From assembly GCA_030374765.1 (NCBI GenBank), contig JARGXX010000002.1, positions 124,001-188,000 of the forward strand: a DNA stretch of 64,000 nucleotides, given 5' to 3'. Shown here piece after piece: positions 20,862-32,408 of this stretch. The translations under genes were made by a program, and so were the position numbers. The DNA is from Agarophyton chilense (taxonomy: Eukaryota; Rhodophyta; Florideophyceae; Gracilariales; Gracilariaceae). Each line of letters opens with the position of its first letter. The first letter of the stretch is position 1. The notes beneath the pieces were generated by a model, which worked only from the letters and a program-made list of their open reading frames with translations, was not told where the DNA came from and made no database searches.

Positions 20862-22003
20862 TTGGAGAAGAATATGACAGCCATGGTTATGTACATTACA
20901 AAATTTTGTAAGACGCGTTGTAAGAACCACAGTGTAAGCTTCTTCAGTATTCTTTTTCTCTACATCATGCAAATTTTTTTATTAATGACACCAATTCAGA
21001 ACGTGACCGTGAGCTCGAAAACGATTGAAGAGAAGCCCCTACAATTTGGACACTCCAAAAACATTACTGCTGATCATTGCAAAAACGAACAGTGTAACAA
21101 GACAATCCTCAAGTACTGTAGAGAACCTTATAGAAGAAGAACTGTACGTCTTCAATATTTAAAGCTAGCAGCCATCCTCATCATCCTTCTCCATATATAC
21201 CTCGACGCCGACCAGCAAACAAAAATGAGGTCTGCAATCCGAAGGGCCCCAATTGCAACCTTTCGAGGGGCTAGCATATTTATTTTGCGAAACTGCCGCC
21301 GAAAATATACTTCTGTTCAGACAAGACGTTTTCGCTTGTTGTTTGCAGTCAGCTACTCCACTTGTGCAATTCTTTGGAACAAACTGCGGTTTCAATTGTG
21401 GTATGACACAAAGCCGAATCATTTGCTTTGGGCATTACTATTTCTTCGCTTCTACTCCACAGAAAATGTCCACTTCGGTATGGTTGGTACAGACGAGAAG
21501 ACATTCAGGAAATGGTCTTGGCGATTTATTCGATTACTTTCAGATATGCAAGTGGTAAGTGAGTACAAGATCCTTGTTTATTTACAATTATGCTTACTAT
21601 TGAACAGATTTTGTGGAATGATCGTGTCAACGGATATTTATTTGAAGATTGTTACGTGTTGGTGGATGGTACGGACTGCCCTAATAATGTGCCAACGCCG
21701 TTTTCAAGCATCTGGTACTTTCATAAATTTAAGGGTGCTGGTTTACGATAAGAAATCGGGGTTAGTATATCTGAACGAAATATTGTGTGGGTTAACGGAG
21801 GATTTTTTTGTGGCTCCTATCCCGATCTTCTGATTTTCCGATATCAAGTGAAGGGTATGCTCCAAGCGAATGAGAAAGTACTTACTGACGACGTCTACAG
21901 AGACGAAAAATGTTTAACAAAAAGAACGGTCTCTGATGTTGGAAAGTCGACGCATGCAATAATTAGAGCAAGACATGAGAATGTTAACAGGAGGTTGAAG
22001 TAA
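20862..22003 (+). pseudogene. PIF/Harbinger-type DDE transposase (DDE_Tnp_4-like) pseudogene
   Basis: The N-terminal half is a single open frame with RRKYTSVQTRRFRLLFAVSY and YSTENVHFGMVGTDEKTFRK. A frame change near 21615 leads into the catalytic domain: WNDRVNGYLFEDCYVLVDGT (first Asp in LVDGTDCP), FSSIWYFHKFKGAGLR, an in-frame TAA, ERNIVWVNGGFFCGSYPDL, EKVLTDDVYRD (second Asp region, normally ADRGYRD) and RHENVNRRLK (final Glu). Order and spacing fit the Tnp4 family of PIF/Harbinger cut-and-paste transposons. The copy is dead through one frameshift and one stop. I could not locate terminal inverted repeats by eye. Confidence 0.75.
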
Positions 22004-24207
22004 TATCTTTCACTCAGTAGTCGCTTCAGACACAAAATTTATCTGCATACATTTTGTTTCCATTCTGTTGCTAACATTGTTCAAATATCTATTGAGAACG
22101 GTGAACCTTTGTACGATTTGTAGTAGCAGAAAGCTATGATCATTTATTCACAATACATCTATATTTGGGAAATTACTGTGTAACTGATATTCGGACCAAA
22201 GGTCTTTGCTTCGGTTCGTTTCAAATAGAATGTACAGGTTTGTATGTTTCCCTTGGCAGATTTAAAGTCCATATCGTTCTTAGAATTTTTGATGAGGAAA
22301 AAGCAAAGTGAACTTCTCTAAATCCGTTCAAAACGGAGTTGGCTTTTTTACAAACGATCAAGGTGCAGTTGGAGGCACGTACCCATAGGCGATGCGTGAT
22401 GGGCATGGTGGCCGCAGAATCGTCGAAGGTTTTCGCGCGTCCTATCAATGATGAGCGCGTAACAGACGCGTTCAGCGAGAGTGCCTTTGACGAAATCGTG
22501 ATAATGGCTCGTTGCGGAAGGGTGCGGTTGGCCAATGACGGTTTGAGTCTTGGATGGCCGCAAGCGTGGTCACCAAGGGTGCGGTTGGGTGATTTGCGGC
22601 GAGTAGAGGATGCGTTCGGCAGTCGGCATGGTGCAAGGCCAAAAGAGACACCGATCGACCGTGGTACGCTTAATGCCCTAATACAGTTTAGTCGACGGGA
22701 GCGATGTCTGTGGCAGGCGTAATCGACAGCAAACAGGCGGATTCTGCAGAGCCTGCAACACGTACTGTTACGGCGCTCTAGGCGAGAGTGCAGTCAGCGT
22801 CGAGTGTGGTACAAGGCCAAAAGACCAAGCGACAAGAAGACGTTCGGGATCTTCTCCTCTAGGAGGTAGCACAGCAAAAAACCTCTCCTTGGATGCATGA
22901 CGAAGTCGGGGTGTAAGTCCTACGAAAACAGGCACAAAAAGCGGGGAGAGTGAAAAGGAAGATCTAGGTCCACGGTTGTTGGGTCAAAAGGGCAGACAGA
23001 CACGAGAGTGAAGAAAAAAGTGCTGTCATCCAGTGAAGCGAACGGGACGTAGAGTAAAGAACAAAGATACATAAATACAAATAATCCCATGGAGGGGCGA
23101 GAACACGACAAATAACCAGTAAAAGACACCAAATACGAAAATAGTTCTCTCGAAATCGCACGGTAGGTAAGTCTACCTTGGGTAACAAGTTTTAACCTCT
23201 AAAGAGAGTAGCAGCACGCCAAAGCTGAAACAAACAAGAGCCAAAAATCGGAAGGATCGCCGCATCGCTATGTAACGTAGGATACTATAGTAAAAGTTTT
23301 ACTGCAATAGAAGTACTGCCTATAAAATATGTGAACAATCAGAGAATGTTGTGTGAAAACGTATATACCTTGCGCGCACGAGCAGTTCGTCGGGCAGTGA
23401 TGCTCCATCAGTAGCGGCAAGTTTCTTAACCAAGTGCAAGAGGTAAAATGAATCAGTTTTAAGAAGCCATGGTTTTGAAAGTTGCACTTCACCGAGCGCA
23501 GTTGGAGGAGAGCCCATTCCAGGATTGGTCGGCAGCAGGCACCTTTGATGATGGGCACGGTAAGGCCCCAGTTGGTGACGAAAGAATGCATTAGGTGCAT
23601 ACCATTACAGTTGGTTGCAGGCCCGAGACTATCCTAGTCGCTAAAAGGCCAGTTAGCGGATGGCGCGGTACGTTGTAAGCGCAGGATGAAGACGGTCAAC
23701 GCCTGGCACGAGATGATTTTGAAATATTTAAGGCCATCTACAGCAAGCGCAGAGAGCAAGAAAGCGGTCTGTATCTCGACGTAGTTGGTAGAAAACGTAT
23801 TTGGGGTGAAAACTGAATGGGCGCGGTTAGACGCGACTTCAGTCGAAGGCATTTCCGAGACTGGTGCGTTCTATAAGAGAAAAATTAGGATGAGAAGCAG
23901 ATCAGTGTGAGCGCAAAGTAAAATCGAAGAATGCTCTAAAGAAAGGGCAAAACAGGTGCTTTCAGCGTTCTTGGTCGTAGACATGCTCGGCTGGCGCTTT
24001 TAGCGAAAGCGCAAGCTTGAAAGTGAGTAAGTTAGACCAGGGAGTACGAGTTGTGGCAGCGGGAAGGGAAGAACGAACACACGTGATGGATTGGTCAGCG
24101 CGTCCTGCGGATGGGCCAGATCGTGCGATTGACGGGTTTGTGTGTGCGGGTAACGAGAGAGAGTGGCTACCGGCGGAGACAGATGTAGTTACGGCGGCGG
24201 TGGAATC
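22004..24207. other. Decayed region without identifiable genes
   Basis: A 127-codon frame (22339-22722, +) has no recognisable motif. Related phrases, GGTGCAAGGCCAAAAGA near 22629 and GGTACAAGGCCAAAAGA near 22809, suggest an old local duplication. A weak resemblance of 22840-22930 to the start of the family C LTRs was noted but cannot be bounded. A minus-strand candidate at 23268-23852 is listed separately. Confidence 0.4.
23268..23852 (-). pseudogene. Possible decayed minus-strand protein segment
   Basis: A 72-codon frame from 23852 (MPSTEVASNRAHSVFTPNTF) ends at 23634. Two overlapping frames then continue, one of them (23517-23320) with KPWLLKTDSFYLLHLVKKLA. The hydrophobic pattern looks protein-like, but the pieces lie in different frames and I recognise no family. 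Chance openness is a real alternative. Confidence 0.2.
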
Positions 24208-25744
24208 TGTAGTATTTGAGATGCACGTGGATTCGAATGATCGAAAAACATCGAAGTCGATATACGGCATTCAAAATCTATTCTTGGTACTACTATCTGT
24301 TTCGATATATTATTGTAGTGCAACGCCCTTGGCGATATTTTGGTGTCTGATACTCATAAGTTAATACTGATACTCCCGTGGGGGATGCTCTATTCATGAG
24401 AGGAAAGTTGTAGGATTTTGGTGCTATGGTATCGTGGTATATTTAGAAGGCAGGGATTCTTTCTATAATCGGTCCCACATGAGAAGAACATTAATTAGAA
24501 ATGAAGTAATATAATAAGTGGCACTAAATTAGTTTATTTAATCTAATAAATTAGTCTAGTGGCTACAGTAGAACAGTACTTGGGCTCCGGCGATCTCGCC
24601 GTCGCCATCACTAAGTAAATGGGTACCGTTTGTTCGGCTCTAATTGTGACTGCCTTTGCAGGATTACTACTCCCTTCGGAGTGTATCCGCATTGCCATCG
24701 GTTCAGTTGTCACACTGGCACCTCTTAAGGAGTGTTTCTTACTACACTTTGTGTGTTTTCCTGTTTCTTTTATTCCTATATTTTACTGTGTGCTACAGGT
24801 TTCTTCCCCTCCCCATTATTGGGTTTTTTCTTGGTTCCTTGTTATTTATACTACTCGGTTGGGGTTTCCCCATTTATTTATCCCTTTAATTTCCCTGTGC
24901 CAAGGGTTATCGGCATTGTCATCGTACACTTCATACCCGTTTCTATCCCCACTTCCGTGGTATATCCTGAAGTCTCCGTGAAGTTACGCCCACAGCTGGG
25001 AGATACGGAACGCTCTACGATGAGTTCTCCTAAGAAGGGAGCAAGGCTTCGAACCCCTTGAGTGTCTTTTCACCTCGCGGGGTATTGCACTACAATTACG
25101 AGAAGAATAATTCGGGAAAAGATTGAAAATAAGGATTAATTTAATAGCACAATACAACTGTAAACTTGTACGATGTGACCACTAAATAATTTATTCGATA
25201 ATTTTAGAATAAGTATCTTGTGACACACCGCAGTGTAGAAATTACAGTACACTAGCTTTTTTACCTCCTGGCACAATAAAGGGCGCTTGGACCCGAGTGA
25301 GGAAGGCAGAGGCCGACCAACAACCAACTTACCACCATCTTGGTGTTCGCTAGGAATCCTAAAGTTGCTATCGAATAAAGAGCACCTATAGCCTCTGTGC
25401 TATTCTCGATAGAGCTATAGCTCTTCTTACGAAAATATCCATCCCTTTAGGCTTTTTACCGCTTCATATTGTTTGTTTTGTGTGATGCTTTTGTTGTTTT
25501 GTTGTTCTTTTGTGAGTGCACCAGGGTTGTCGAGCCTATCTCGTGTGTCTTACGTACTGCCGTACCTGCAATATTATTTCACGTTTACACGCATCGTTAC
25601 TCTCCTCATGATTCCCTGATCATCACCTTTCACACTCTTTCTTTCAAGGGCATTCGCTCGCAAGGCGAAGCTCGCTTTCTGCGGTGTTTTCTGTGGACAT
25701 CCATCAGCTATCGAGTACATTAAAGTCTCTCGTGGAATATAACA
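24208..25744 (+). repeat. 5' LTR, family B, split by a solo LTR
   Basis: Starts TGTAGTATT and ends AATATAACA; it matches the family B LTRs at 32559-33310, 50140-50902 and 53834-54552. A 781-bp foreign LTR plus a 5-bp duplication sits inside at 24309-25099; without it the LTR is about 751 bp, like the others. It is followed by a primer-binding site, so it is the 5' LTR of the element. Confidence 0.85.
24314..25094 (-). repeat. Solo LTR, family C, nested in a family B LTR
   Basis: 781 bp with perfect 10-bp inverted termini TGTAGTGCAA...TTGCACTACA. Flanks are ATTAT and ATTAC, a 5-bp target duplication with one substitution. The family B copy at 50140-50902 shows the uninterrupted target. The reverse strand carries a T-arm-like hairpin near its start (25043-25059), as does the second family C copy at 29995-30807. 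Confidence 0.85.
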
Positions 25745-25749
25745 TAAAC

Positions 25750-25763
25750 TGGTCTCCCGATCT
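25750..25763 (+). other. Primer-binding site
   Basis: TGGTCTCCCGATCT starts five bases after the LTR end. The same arrangement with TGGTCCCCCGACTT is seen on the - strand next to the LTR at 50140 (50134-50121). Confidence 0.6.
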
Positions 25764-26135
25764 AGAAAGAAGTACACTTGTGCCAAAGAATTGGTCGTCT
25801 GGACCGGAACTTTCGTGTCTCGCACATCATTGGATCCTTGTTGTATTTCTGTACGACATACCTCGATCGGTGAGCTGGAGCTTGAACAGTCATCACGGAG
25901 TCTCTTTTGTCAGTAAACATGCGGAATCGGATCTAACCGCTCGCTGAGTTCATCGATCAACCTGAAGTATTTGTGAAGATTGGTGAATCATTGTGTGTTA
26001 TTTAAGTTGCTTGAAGTTTTGTTATCCTCATCGATTCTGGTTGTATCGATTGCGATATCTATTGTCTTCATCGTTTGAAATTGTGTTTCATGTTCGTAGT
26101 TTGTGGTCTGGATTACCAGTTAATATTGGACCACG

Positions 26136-28060
26136 ATGCCAACGTGAAGCCGCTCGAGTAAGGAAAAGCCCTAGTCTGCTGCATCCCACTTAACCACCTC
26201 TATACAAGCTGGAAACCGCCAATACCTTCAAGCGAGAAGCAAGTCGAGATCGACAGCAGGCGCTGGCGCATCTTAGGAGGTACCGACGACGGTCGCTCGA
26301 GAGGATGCTACGTCACCTATACGTGACGTCACGGAATGTACAGCCCTGCGAGCTGAATTGCAGCAAATCCGTGTGGACTCTGCGACGCAGAGGCTCTATA
26401 AGGAGCAAATTGAAACTCAAGTTAACTTTTTAAGATCGTCTTTGGAAACGTTACAAAGGGTGCATGTTGCCGCGAAGAACCGAAAAATGGATACAGATCA
26501 AATGGCCGATACAGTTCGGACAATCGGAACGGATCTCAATTATTTGCTAGACCAGTAGGTAAATGCCATTAGGGCTTTACCAGCATTGTCAGTCATTGTT
26601 GAGGAGGTCCCCTCACGTCAAAACGCGCTTGGAGCGATTAAAAATTGTGGTGAACGCTCCGTCGTCGATTCCGCACCCGGCAGTTGAGGATGCCCCATTG
26701 ATGGTTGCCGAAGCGCAGTCGCGCAAACATAATAAGAAGGGGCTAAACCTTTCTTCGAAACGTTCGAAATCAAAGAATTTCACAAAGACCAGGTACAGTG
26801 AAGAAGAATCCGATAGTTTGGAAGAACCTTATTGTAACTCGAACGAACTGAGGATAGTTCATCAGAGAATGATATTTCGAGCGGAGTTGACACTCTTAGA
26901 TCTAGAATACAAAAGAATGGTCAACCACTGTTGTGTCGCAAGGTGGGGCCGGTTTACAGAGGCCTGAAACCCCTTACATGAACCGGTCCGCTTTATCGGA
27001 AGATTATGAACTATCGCATGTACCTTTTAAAAGTCCGAAAGAGCAATCGATCTGGTCACGAACCGACGAAGTGAGGGATCACATCAAGTGTTTGAAGATT
27101 TGACTCAATAGCCTTACTTTTTCTGGGAAGGATCCTATACTCGTGGTCGAGTTCTTGAGTTGATTTGTTGCCGAATCCGACATTTTAGGAATGATTGAAG
27201 CTCAAGCAGTCGTGGCTCTTCCACGTTTTCTAACTGGATATGCTTTAGAGCAATACCGAGCTGTGAGTCGTTCACTTGTGGTTGGTCGAGGTGAAGTCAC
27301 CAGTTGGGCAGCAGCATGTAGTATCTCCTGCGTAGTTATGCCATGTCAAACTCAATTCGAGAAGCTATTCGGAATCTCAGGGATGTTTTCCAGAAGTCTG
27401 GTGAGAAAAAAGCTGAATACAGTTCAAGACTGAACAATGCAGCCACCCGTTGTGAAAATGTTCATTCTACCGATGATTAGATGACGCTATTCGTCGATGG
27501 CTTGGATCTGACTATCAAATCATCAGTTCTCCGTCATCGGGAGAAGCATGGTCGTGTTAGCTTTTTGAAAATAGTTCAGTATGCACAGGCTGAATGTGAT
27601 GCAGTTCGCGCTCTTCGCGGTGGTACACGTTATTTAGGGTCGTACCTTCTCGCAAAGAGAGATCCCAAAAAGTCTTTGAAGCGAAGCAAATTATTGTATC
27701 TGGAATCAAGAAAACTCCCGCGTTGCGACGCATACGCCACATCACGCAAGCCAGTCCAAAGAGAACGAACTTCATTATCTGTGCGACCCAGAAGGTTCTA
27801 TACCTGCTATGGAATTGACGTCTACTGAATCTCTCAGGGAGGATGATATGATTGCTATGGAGCAGCGCTGATACATTTACAGAGGTAATGCGATGGTCCC
27901 GCTCGCGGGAGGATTCACTTCAAAGAAGCCACGATGGCTCAATACCCGTTAACAGAATCAGGGTCATCTGAGAGTGAACAGAGATGGTCTAATATGCTAT
28001 AGTTGCTACGGAAGACACCATGTGTCATCAGAATTTAACCTTTCCGTCATGTAGTTATAT
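26136..28060 (+). pseudogene. Gag of the chromovirus deletion derivative
   Basis: Starts with ATG 26136, whose context ACCACGATGCCAACG is shared with the sister copy at 49766. An N-terminal coiled-coil-like segment (QIETQVNFLRSSLETLQRVH) lies at 26358-26558. A capsid segment follows near 27190 (VALPRFLTGYALEQYRAVS), then FVDGLDLTIKSSVLRHREKH from 27487. A worn zinc knuckle with CYSCYGRHHVSSE lies near 27997-28035. Many frameshifts and stops separate these pieces. Confidence 0.7.
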
Positions 28061-28550
28061 CGAATTGTCGTGAATTAGGATTCCCCCTCATAGGCAGACC
28101 ATACCCGTGTACCAGGTCAGTCGTATTGGAAAGCCATAGCTTGGGGCATTTCGGATCACTACCGAAGATGCCCCACTGTAATTCAGAAAATTTAAGCGTT
28201 ACAGGCCTCTTCCTTTCGAGATGGAAGTAACGCGGAGACGGCGAAGGATTAACCCGCTCGTTCGGGAAACTAAATGAGAAAGCCCTCACAGGCTTGGTTG
28301 AAATCAAGCCCATAACGCCGACCGGGGACCTGACATAGCCCCGCTTCCGGGAAGTTAAACAGAAGGCCCTTCTGAGGCAAGATAGATCTTTGGATGTCAC
28401 CAAACGAGTAGAGATCGACTGTACTTTAGAACGCCCTTGAAGACGATATGTATTTCCAACAAGAAGAACTGAGTACTTCATGGTCATGAATGGTACAAAT
28501 TATAAGGGCTATGCCGATGTCAGCCTGTCTCAATCATCGTTGTCACGCAG

Positions 28551-29095
28551 ACTCGCTGTCTTAGATACGGGAGCCAATCCGAACTTTACTAGATTTTTTG
28601 AGCTGCGAACTGACGAGTGAGCTCGATTCCAAAAGGCGCAGCTACCGGATACCCGGTACGCAAACAGAAGACCAATAAAGGCTCTTGGAACTGTACGACT
28701 TGTCGTTCGGTGAGGGAATCATGTTTTCATGTTATCGTTTATCATGTGCTACAAGTTTGAAGCACCAGTTGATCTGGGATGTGAGTATTGCGAGGGATTT
28801 TTCGAATAAATTTGTCCGAAAAACTGGGAAATAGAACTGGAAGATGAAAAAACCGTACCTATTGTGTGCAACCCGCTGCGGCGCCCTGCTTCAGCAGTAC
28901 CGTTACCACTTTCACTGGAATATGAAGCCCCACTACGCAAAATTTCAGCCAAGATTCGTTTTTGTCAGTTGACGATAATACCGCCAGGATTTCAGCCTTG
29001 GATATTAGTTTTTACTGAGAACCATGGACTTATTGTCGTTCAGCCGAATGCTGTGTTTTATTATAGTTGTGAAGTACTTGTTGCTAACGGAATGA
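28551..29095 (+). pseudogene. Aspartic protease remnant
   Basis: RLAVLDTGANPNFTRFFEL at 28550-28610 holds the DTG catalytic triad residue of retroviral-type proteases. A second segment in another frame (ENHGLIVVQPNAVFYYSCEV, about 29017-29078) aligns with HGLVVIQPNAAMYEH at 59370 in the fuller copy. The reading frame is broken between them. Confidence 0.6.
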
Positions 29096-29862
29096 CTGGA
29101 AGCAGCAGAGATGTTCCGCGGATCGGAAGCAAGGACATGAATACCGCAATCACGCGTTTCGAATCCCACAAGAGAAAGACGGATCTAAATGGAGATACCG
29201 GAGAAGTGAAAAAGCCCCCTTTCATTAAGACCGTATCAGCCGACCCTTCTCTAGGGTATGCTGCGCAACAGGAAACCAACCCCACACCACCGTCTATCGT
29301 AAGCCCGGATTTTGAAACGCCCTCAAATGCTGGACAATGGCGCACAGCGAAGAATAATTTCGCTTCATCGCTTACGGAATCGGATAAACAGAAGGTGGCA
29401 ATGGATGTCCCGGCCGAACAGGATAGATCGGAAAAACAGACGCTTGCCTCTGAAAAAACGGGGAGTGCACAAAGTTTGTGAACGAAATGAGTTGACATCA
29501 GACGCTTTTACCACTAAGCCAATGTTGAGCACGCTCATTATACGGTACGCAAATTACCTGCAGCGAGACCTAATCGCAGGAGTGTTACCTTAGGTTCAGA
29601 GCCGCTCAATACGGAGGAGAAGTACGTCATCGAACGAATCATCAGCCATGGATGGCATGCTACGGATAACATCTTACTGGCTAGAGTGCGTTGGTATGGG
29701 TACCAAACCTAAGATGATATATGGCAGCCCATACATCATTTACCACGATCTCACGTGTCGTCGTACTATAGACGAGCTAAGGTGGATATCCTCGTTAATA
29801 TTGATGACGTTCTCGTCGGTTTGATGGTCTCAAGAAGGCCTGGTTTGAATTAATTCCTAAAG
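29096..29862 (+). pseudogene. Linker and C-terminal chromodomain
   Basis: A charged linker (29096-29481) leads, after a frame change, to a chromodomain at 29611-29760: EEKYVIERIISHGWHATDNI, RVRWYGYQT, stop, DDIWQPIHHLPRSHVSSYY. Chromodomains at the end of integrase direct chromoviruses to histone-marked chromatin. The TAA replaces a codon in the conserved PE(E/V)DTWEP region, so the aromatic cage region is cut. The frame continues to about 29862. Confidence 0.75.
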
Positions 29863-29994
29863 GGGTAAGAAGTAACACGAAGTATAATGACGAGAAAAAA
29901 GCAATGAAAAACCATGGAGTAGAAGAAAAAGAAGAGGAAAAAGTATTTAGAAGCATAAGTGAAGGAGTTTATCTCAAGGCTATACCGCTAGACG

Positions 29995-30807
29995 TGTAGA
30001 GAAATCCCAAATGGGTAAATACCTCTCGGGTGTTCGAGTCCCGCTCTCGCGAAGAGGAGTAACGCAGCAAACGAGCCTTCGTGCCACCAAGGTGTGGGTG
30101 TAGGACCATGGTTCCGGCAATACCTACGAAGGTGATGAACCCCGGAAAAGGGAAAGAATCAAAGGGGTATCCAAGGAAAAGGATATTCCGTGGACAACAG
30201 CAACATGTAGGGCGAAAATGTAGGGCGAAATAGGACGCACGACCAAGCGTACAGACCTACGAAAGGGGTATCCACACTGCACAAGCGAAACAAAGACGGG
30301 TAGAAACAACCCTATACAGGGGCGGTGTACTGTCCTAAAGACAGGAAAACCAACAAAAGAAAGAAACACACCAATAACATTGGTACAGTGACGCCTGAGC
30401 TTTCCGAGGGGATCGATTAGACCATCCGGTCGCGGTTCCTCCCGTTTAGAGACGGAGATTGGCGTAGGCGTCATAATCTAGAGCCAAGCACTCGGTTACC
30501 ATTTACTCGGTGGTAGCAATGGCGGTGAAGCCATCGATTAAGTCTATTCTAGACAGTGAACTACACGTGTAGACTATCGTAGTGCAAACCAACCCTGGTC
30601 CATACACGTATCATGCGTGTAATCCCAGCCTTGCACGTCCATCCGTCCACTACAGTTCTACTGTAGAGACTTAAATAACATACCTTCTAAGGTGTCTAAA
30701 ATACTAAAAACTAATATTACTCATAACTGACGTGACGTGGTCCACGATATATCGGATACCATATGAATGGTGCCCCGACCGGTTATACGCGCACGCGTTG
30801 CTCTACA
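29995..30807 (+). repeat. Solo LTR, family C, with perfect 5-bp duplication
   Basis: 813 bp, termini TGTAGAG...CTCTACA, flanked on both sides by AGACG (29990-29994 and 30808-30812). Similar over several blocks to the reverse complement of 24314-25094, including CCATTTACT-GGTGG/GTGATGG and the hairpin near the start. A solo LTR with an intact duplication is the product of LTR-LTR recombination. Confidence 0.85.
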
Positions 30808-30828
30808 AGACGGTCTACTACAATACAA

Positions 30829-32408
30829 CTAAGGTGCGACCTCACGGGCTTGGAGTGCCAGGGACGTTGCCCATCGTTCTGGTTCGTAAGCAGGACTCTG
30901 CAACTTAGCTGTCACTGTTGAGTCGCGACCACCTGCTTGTGTTTCAGGAAGAGTTATCTGCTCAATGCCGTCATTTTTCGTTGGAACGTTGGTTTCGAGG
31001 CCCGCGTCTTCTGGCTCATCACTGAAATTGATTTCTCTGAGCTCGTCTTCGAGTGCCTGGGCATTAAGAGGCACAGGCTCTAAGTGATAGCCATTTGGAT
31101 GTGTAGGAGGCATTGCTCTTGGGTATTCCCGTGTGGTCTCAACGTAGTCGCTATCGATGTGTTGTTTGTTCCATGGACTATACCATACAAATCGCCGCCA
31201 AGCGCCGTCTCTCCAGGGGAATGATTACGGCGAGGTCTATCGCTTGCACTCTGTTCGCTGGGAACCAGTGTCCAGGCAATCTGGTCCATGACACACGTCA
31301 GGTGCTGAAACTCTTCGTGATTCGTAAGTGATCCTAATACAAGGGAAAGATGGAGCTGTCTTGCAAGTTTTCGAGCCATTGGGCTCATGTACCACAGATG
31401 GTAGGTGTCATACACATCCCAAGAACGAACACGGCCATCTTCGCGATGATTTAACTCTAGACCTTTACCCAATACACGGAGGATGGATCGTTTGCAAGGT
31501 TGAAACCCACGTAGGTAATCACTGGAGGGAGCTCTTTAGGGAAATCGAGATGACTCTCAATTTTGAGCCAATAAAGGGGGATGGGAACGTAGCACCCGGT
31601 GCGCGAGTTTTGCCGAATTGGGTCAATCTCTAGCATTTGGTACGGGGCGAAGTATGCTAGTCGTGATCGAGTACGTCTCTCTCATCGGGGGAATTCCCAA
31701 TAAAGATTATTTCGTTTGCCAAGGTAGCAAAAATCCTCTCGTATTTGATGACAGCCAAAACAGAGAGCCATGTTGGATACAAAACGTACGCCACGCCACT
31801 TTTGGACATCCAAATCCGCAAGGTTCACGACATACGAATAAACTTCTCCGTTCGTTCTGGCGATCCACGTATCCAAGTTCCAATATTCATTCAAGAGAAC
31901 AGTCCCAATCAAGCGCCGCATCTGCTGGTACACTAATTGAGTGAACTGTTTGCGGGCTTCCGCCACGCTTTGGGAGCCAAAGCGATTTACCGCGTTGTTC
32001 GGATTCGAACAGCGGCTGAGCAAGTCGCTCATATATAGCGCATACCACGGAATACCGTCAGGAAGTTGGCAAGTGACTACGTATTGACGAATGAGATCTT
32101 CGTCGCGGACCGCCGCTGGGTCAGAACAAAGAAGCACGAGCGAAAAGCGCAGTGTGCAGTATCGGGTACCCCCCGAATAGGTCTGCATAGTGCGGGAAAG
32201 TTTCAATTGCAGACGATTATCCTTGCAGAACGGCTGCTGTGAAAGAAATATATGCTCGGTTAGAACCCCAAAAAGAAGAAGGAAGCGGCACTGTTCGAGA
32301 TCTCGGGGCGTGACGCCTCAAAAAGGCATTGTTTGCATGATTTGCTGCGCTATCCAGGTCGTATGACGTTTGTGGATTCACCACATAGTGGGGATTGCTC
32401 ATTGCCAA
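30829..32408 (-). pseudogene. Decayed gene of unknown origin (capsid-like guess)
   Basis: Protein-like sequence runs from ATG 32408 (MAMSNPHYVVNPQTSYDLDS) through a frameshift near 32215 into a 174-codon frame (32206-31682) containing DEDLIRQYVVTCQLPDGIPW and FTQLVYQQMRRLIGTVLLNE. It continues past several stops into 31472-31080 and 31113-30829, the last piece acidic (LEDELREINFSDEPEDAG). It has no retroelement enzyme motifs and no membrane segments. The look is that of a structural protein; totivirus-like insertions have been reported in a red algal nuclear genome, but I cannot show homology. A decayed host gene is equally possible. Confidence 0.35.

Larger units (their letters stand above)
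24208..29990 (+). mobile_element. Chromovirus (Ty3/gypsy) deletion derivative
   Basis: A 5' LTR of family B is followed by a primer-binding site, about 0.4 kb of leader, gag, protease, then directly by the hydrophilic linker and chromodomain normally found after integrase. RT, RNase H and the integrase core are missing. Compared with the fuller copy at 55548-63420, the join lies near 29095. No 3' LTR is found; a polypurine-like block (29923-29951) precedes the family C solo LTR at 29995. Without a polymerase it could only have moved in trans. Confidence 0.75.

Noticed and set aside
22840-23280. Third copy of the family C LTR
   Set aside because: Some short blocks resemble the start of 29995-30807, but no termini, duplication or continued alignment could be found.
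29985-30060. Possible tRNA gene suggested by GTTCGAGTCCC
   Set aside because: No acceptor, D or anticodon arm pairs with it, and it lies inside a bounded LTR with target duplication; kept only as a hairpin observation.
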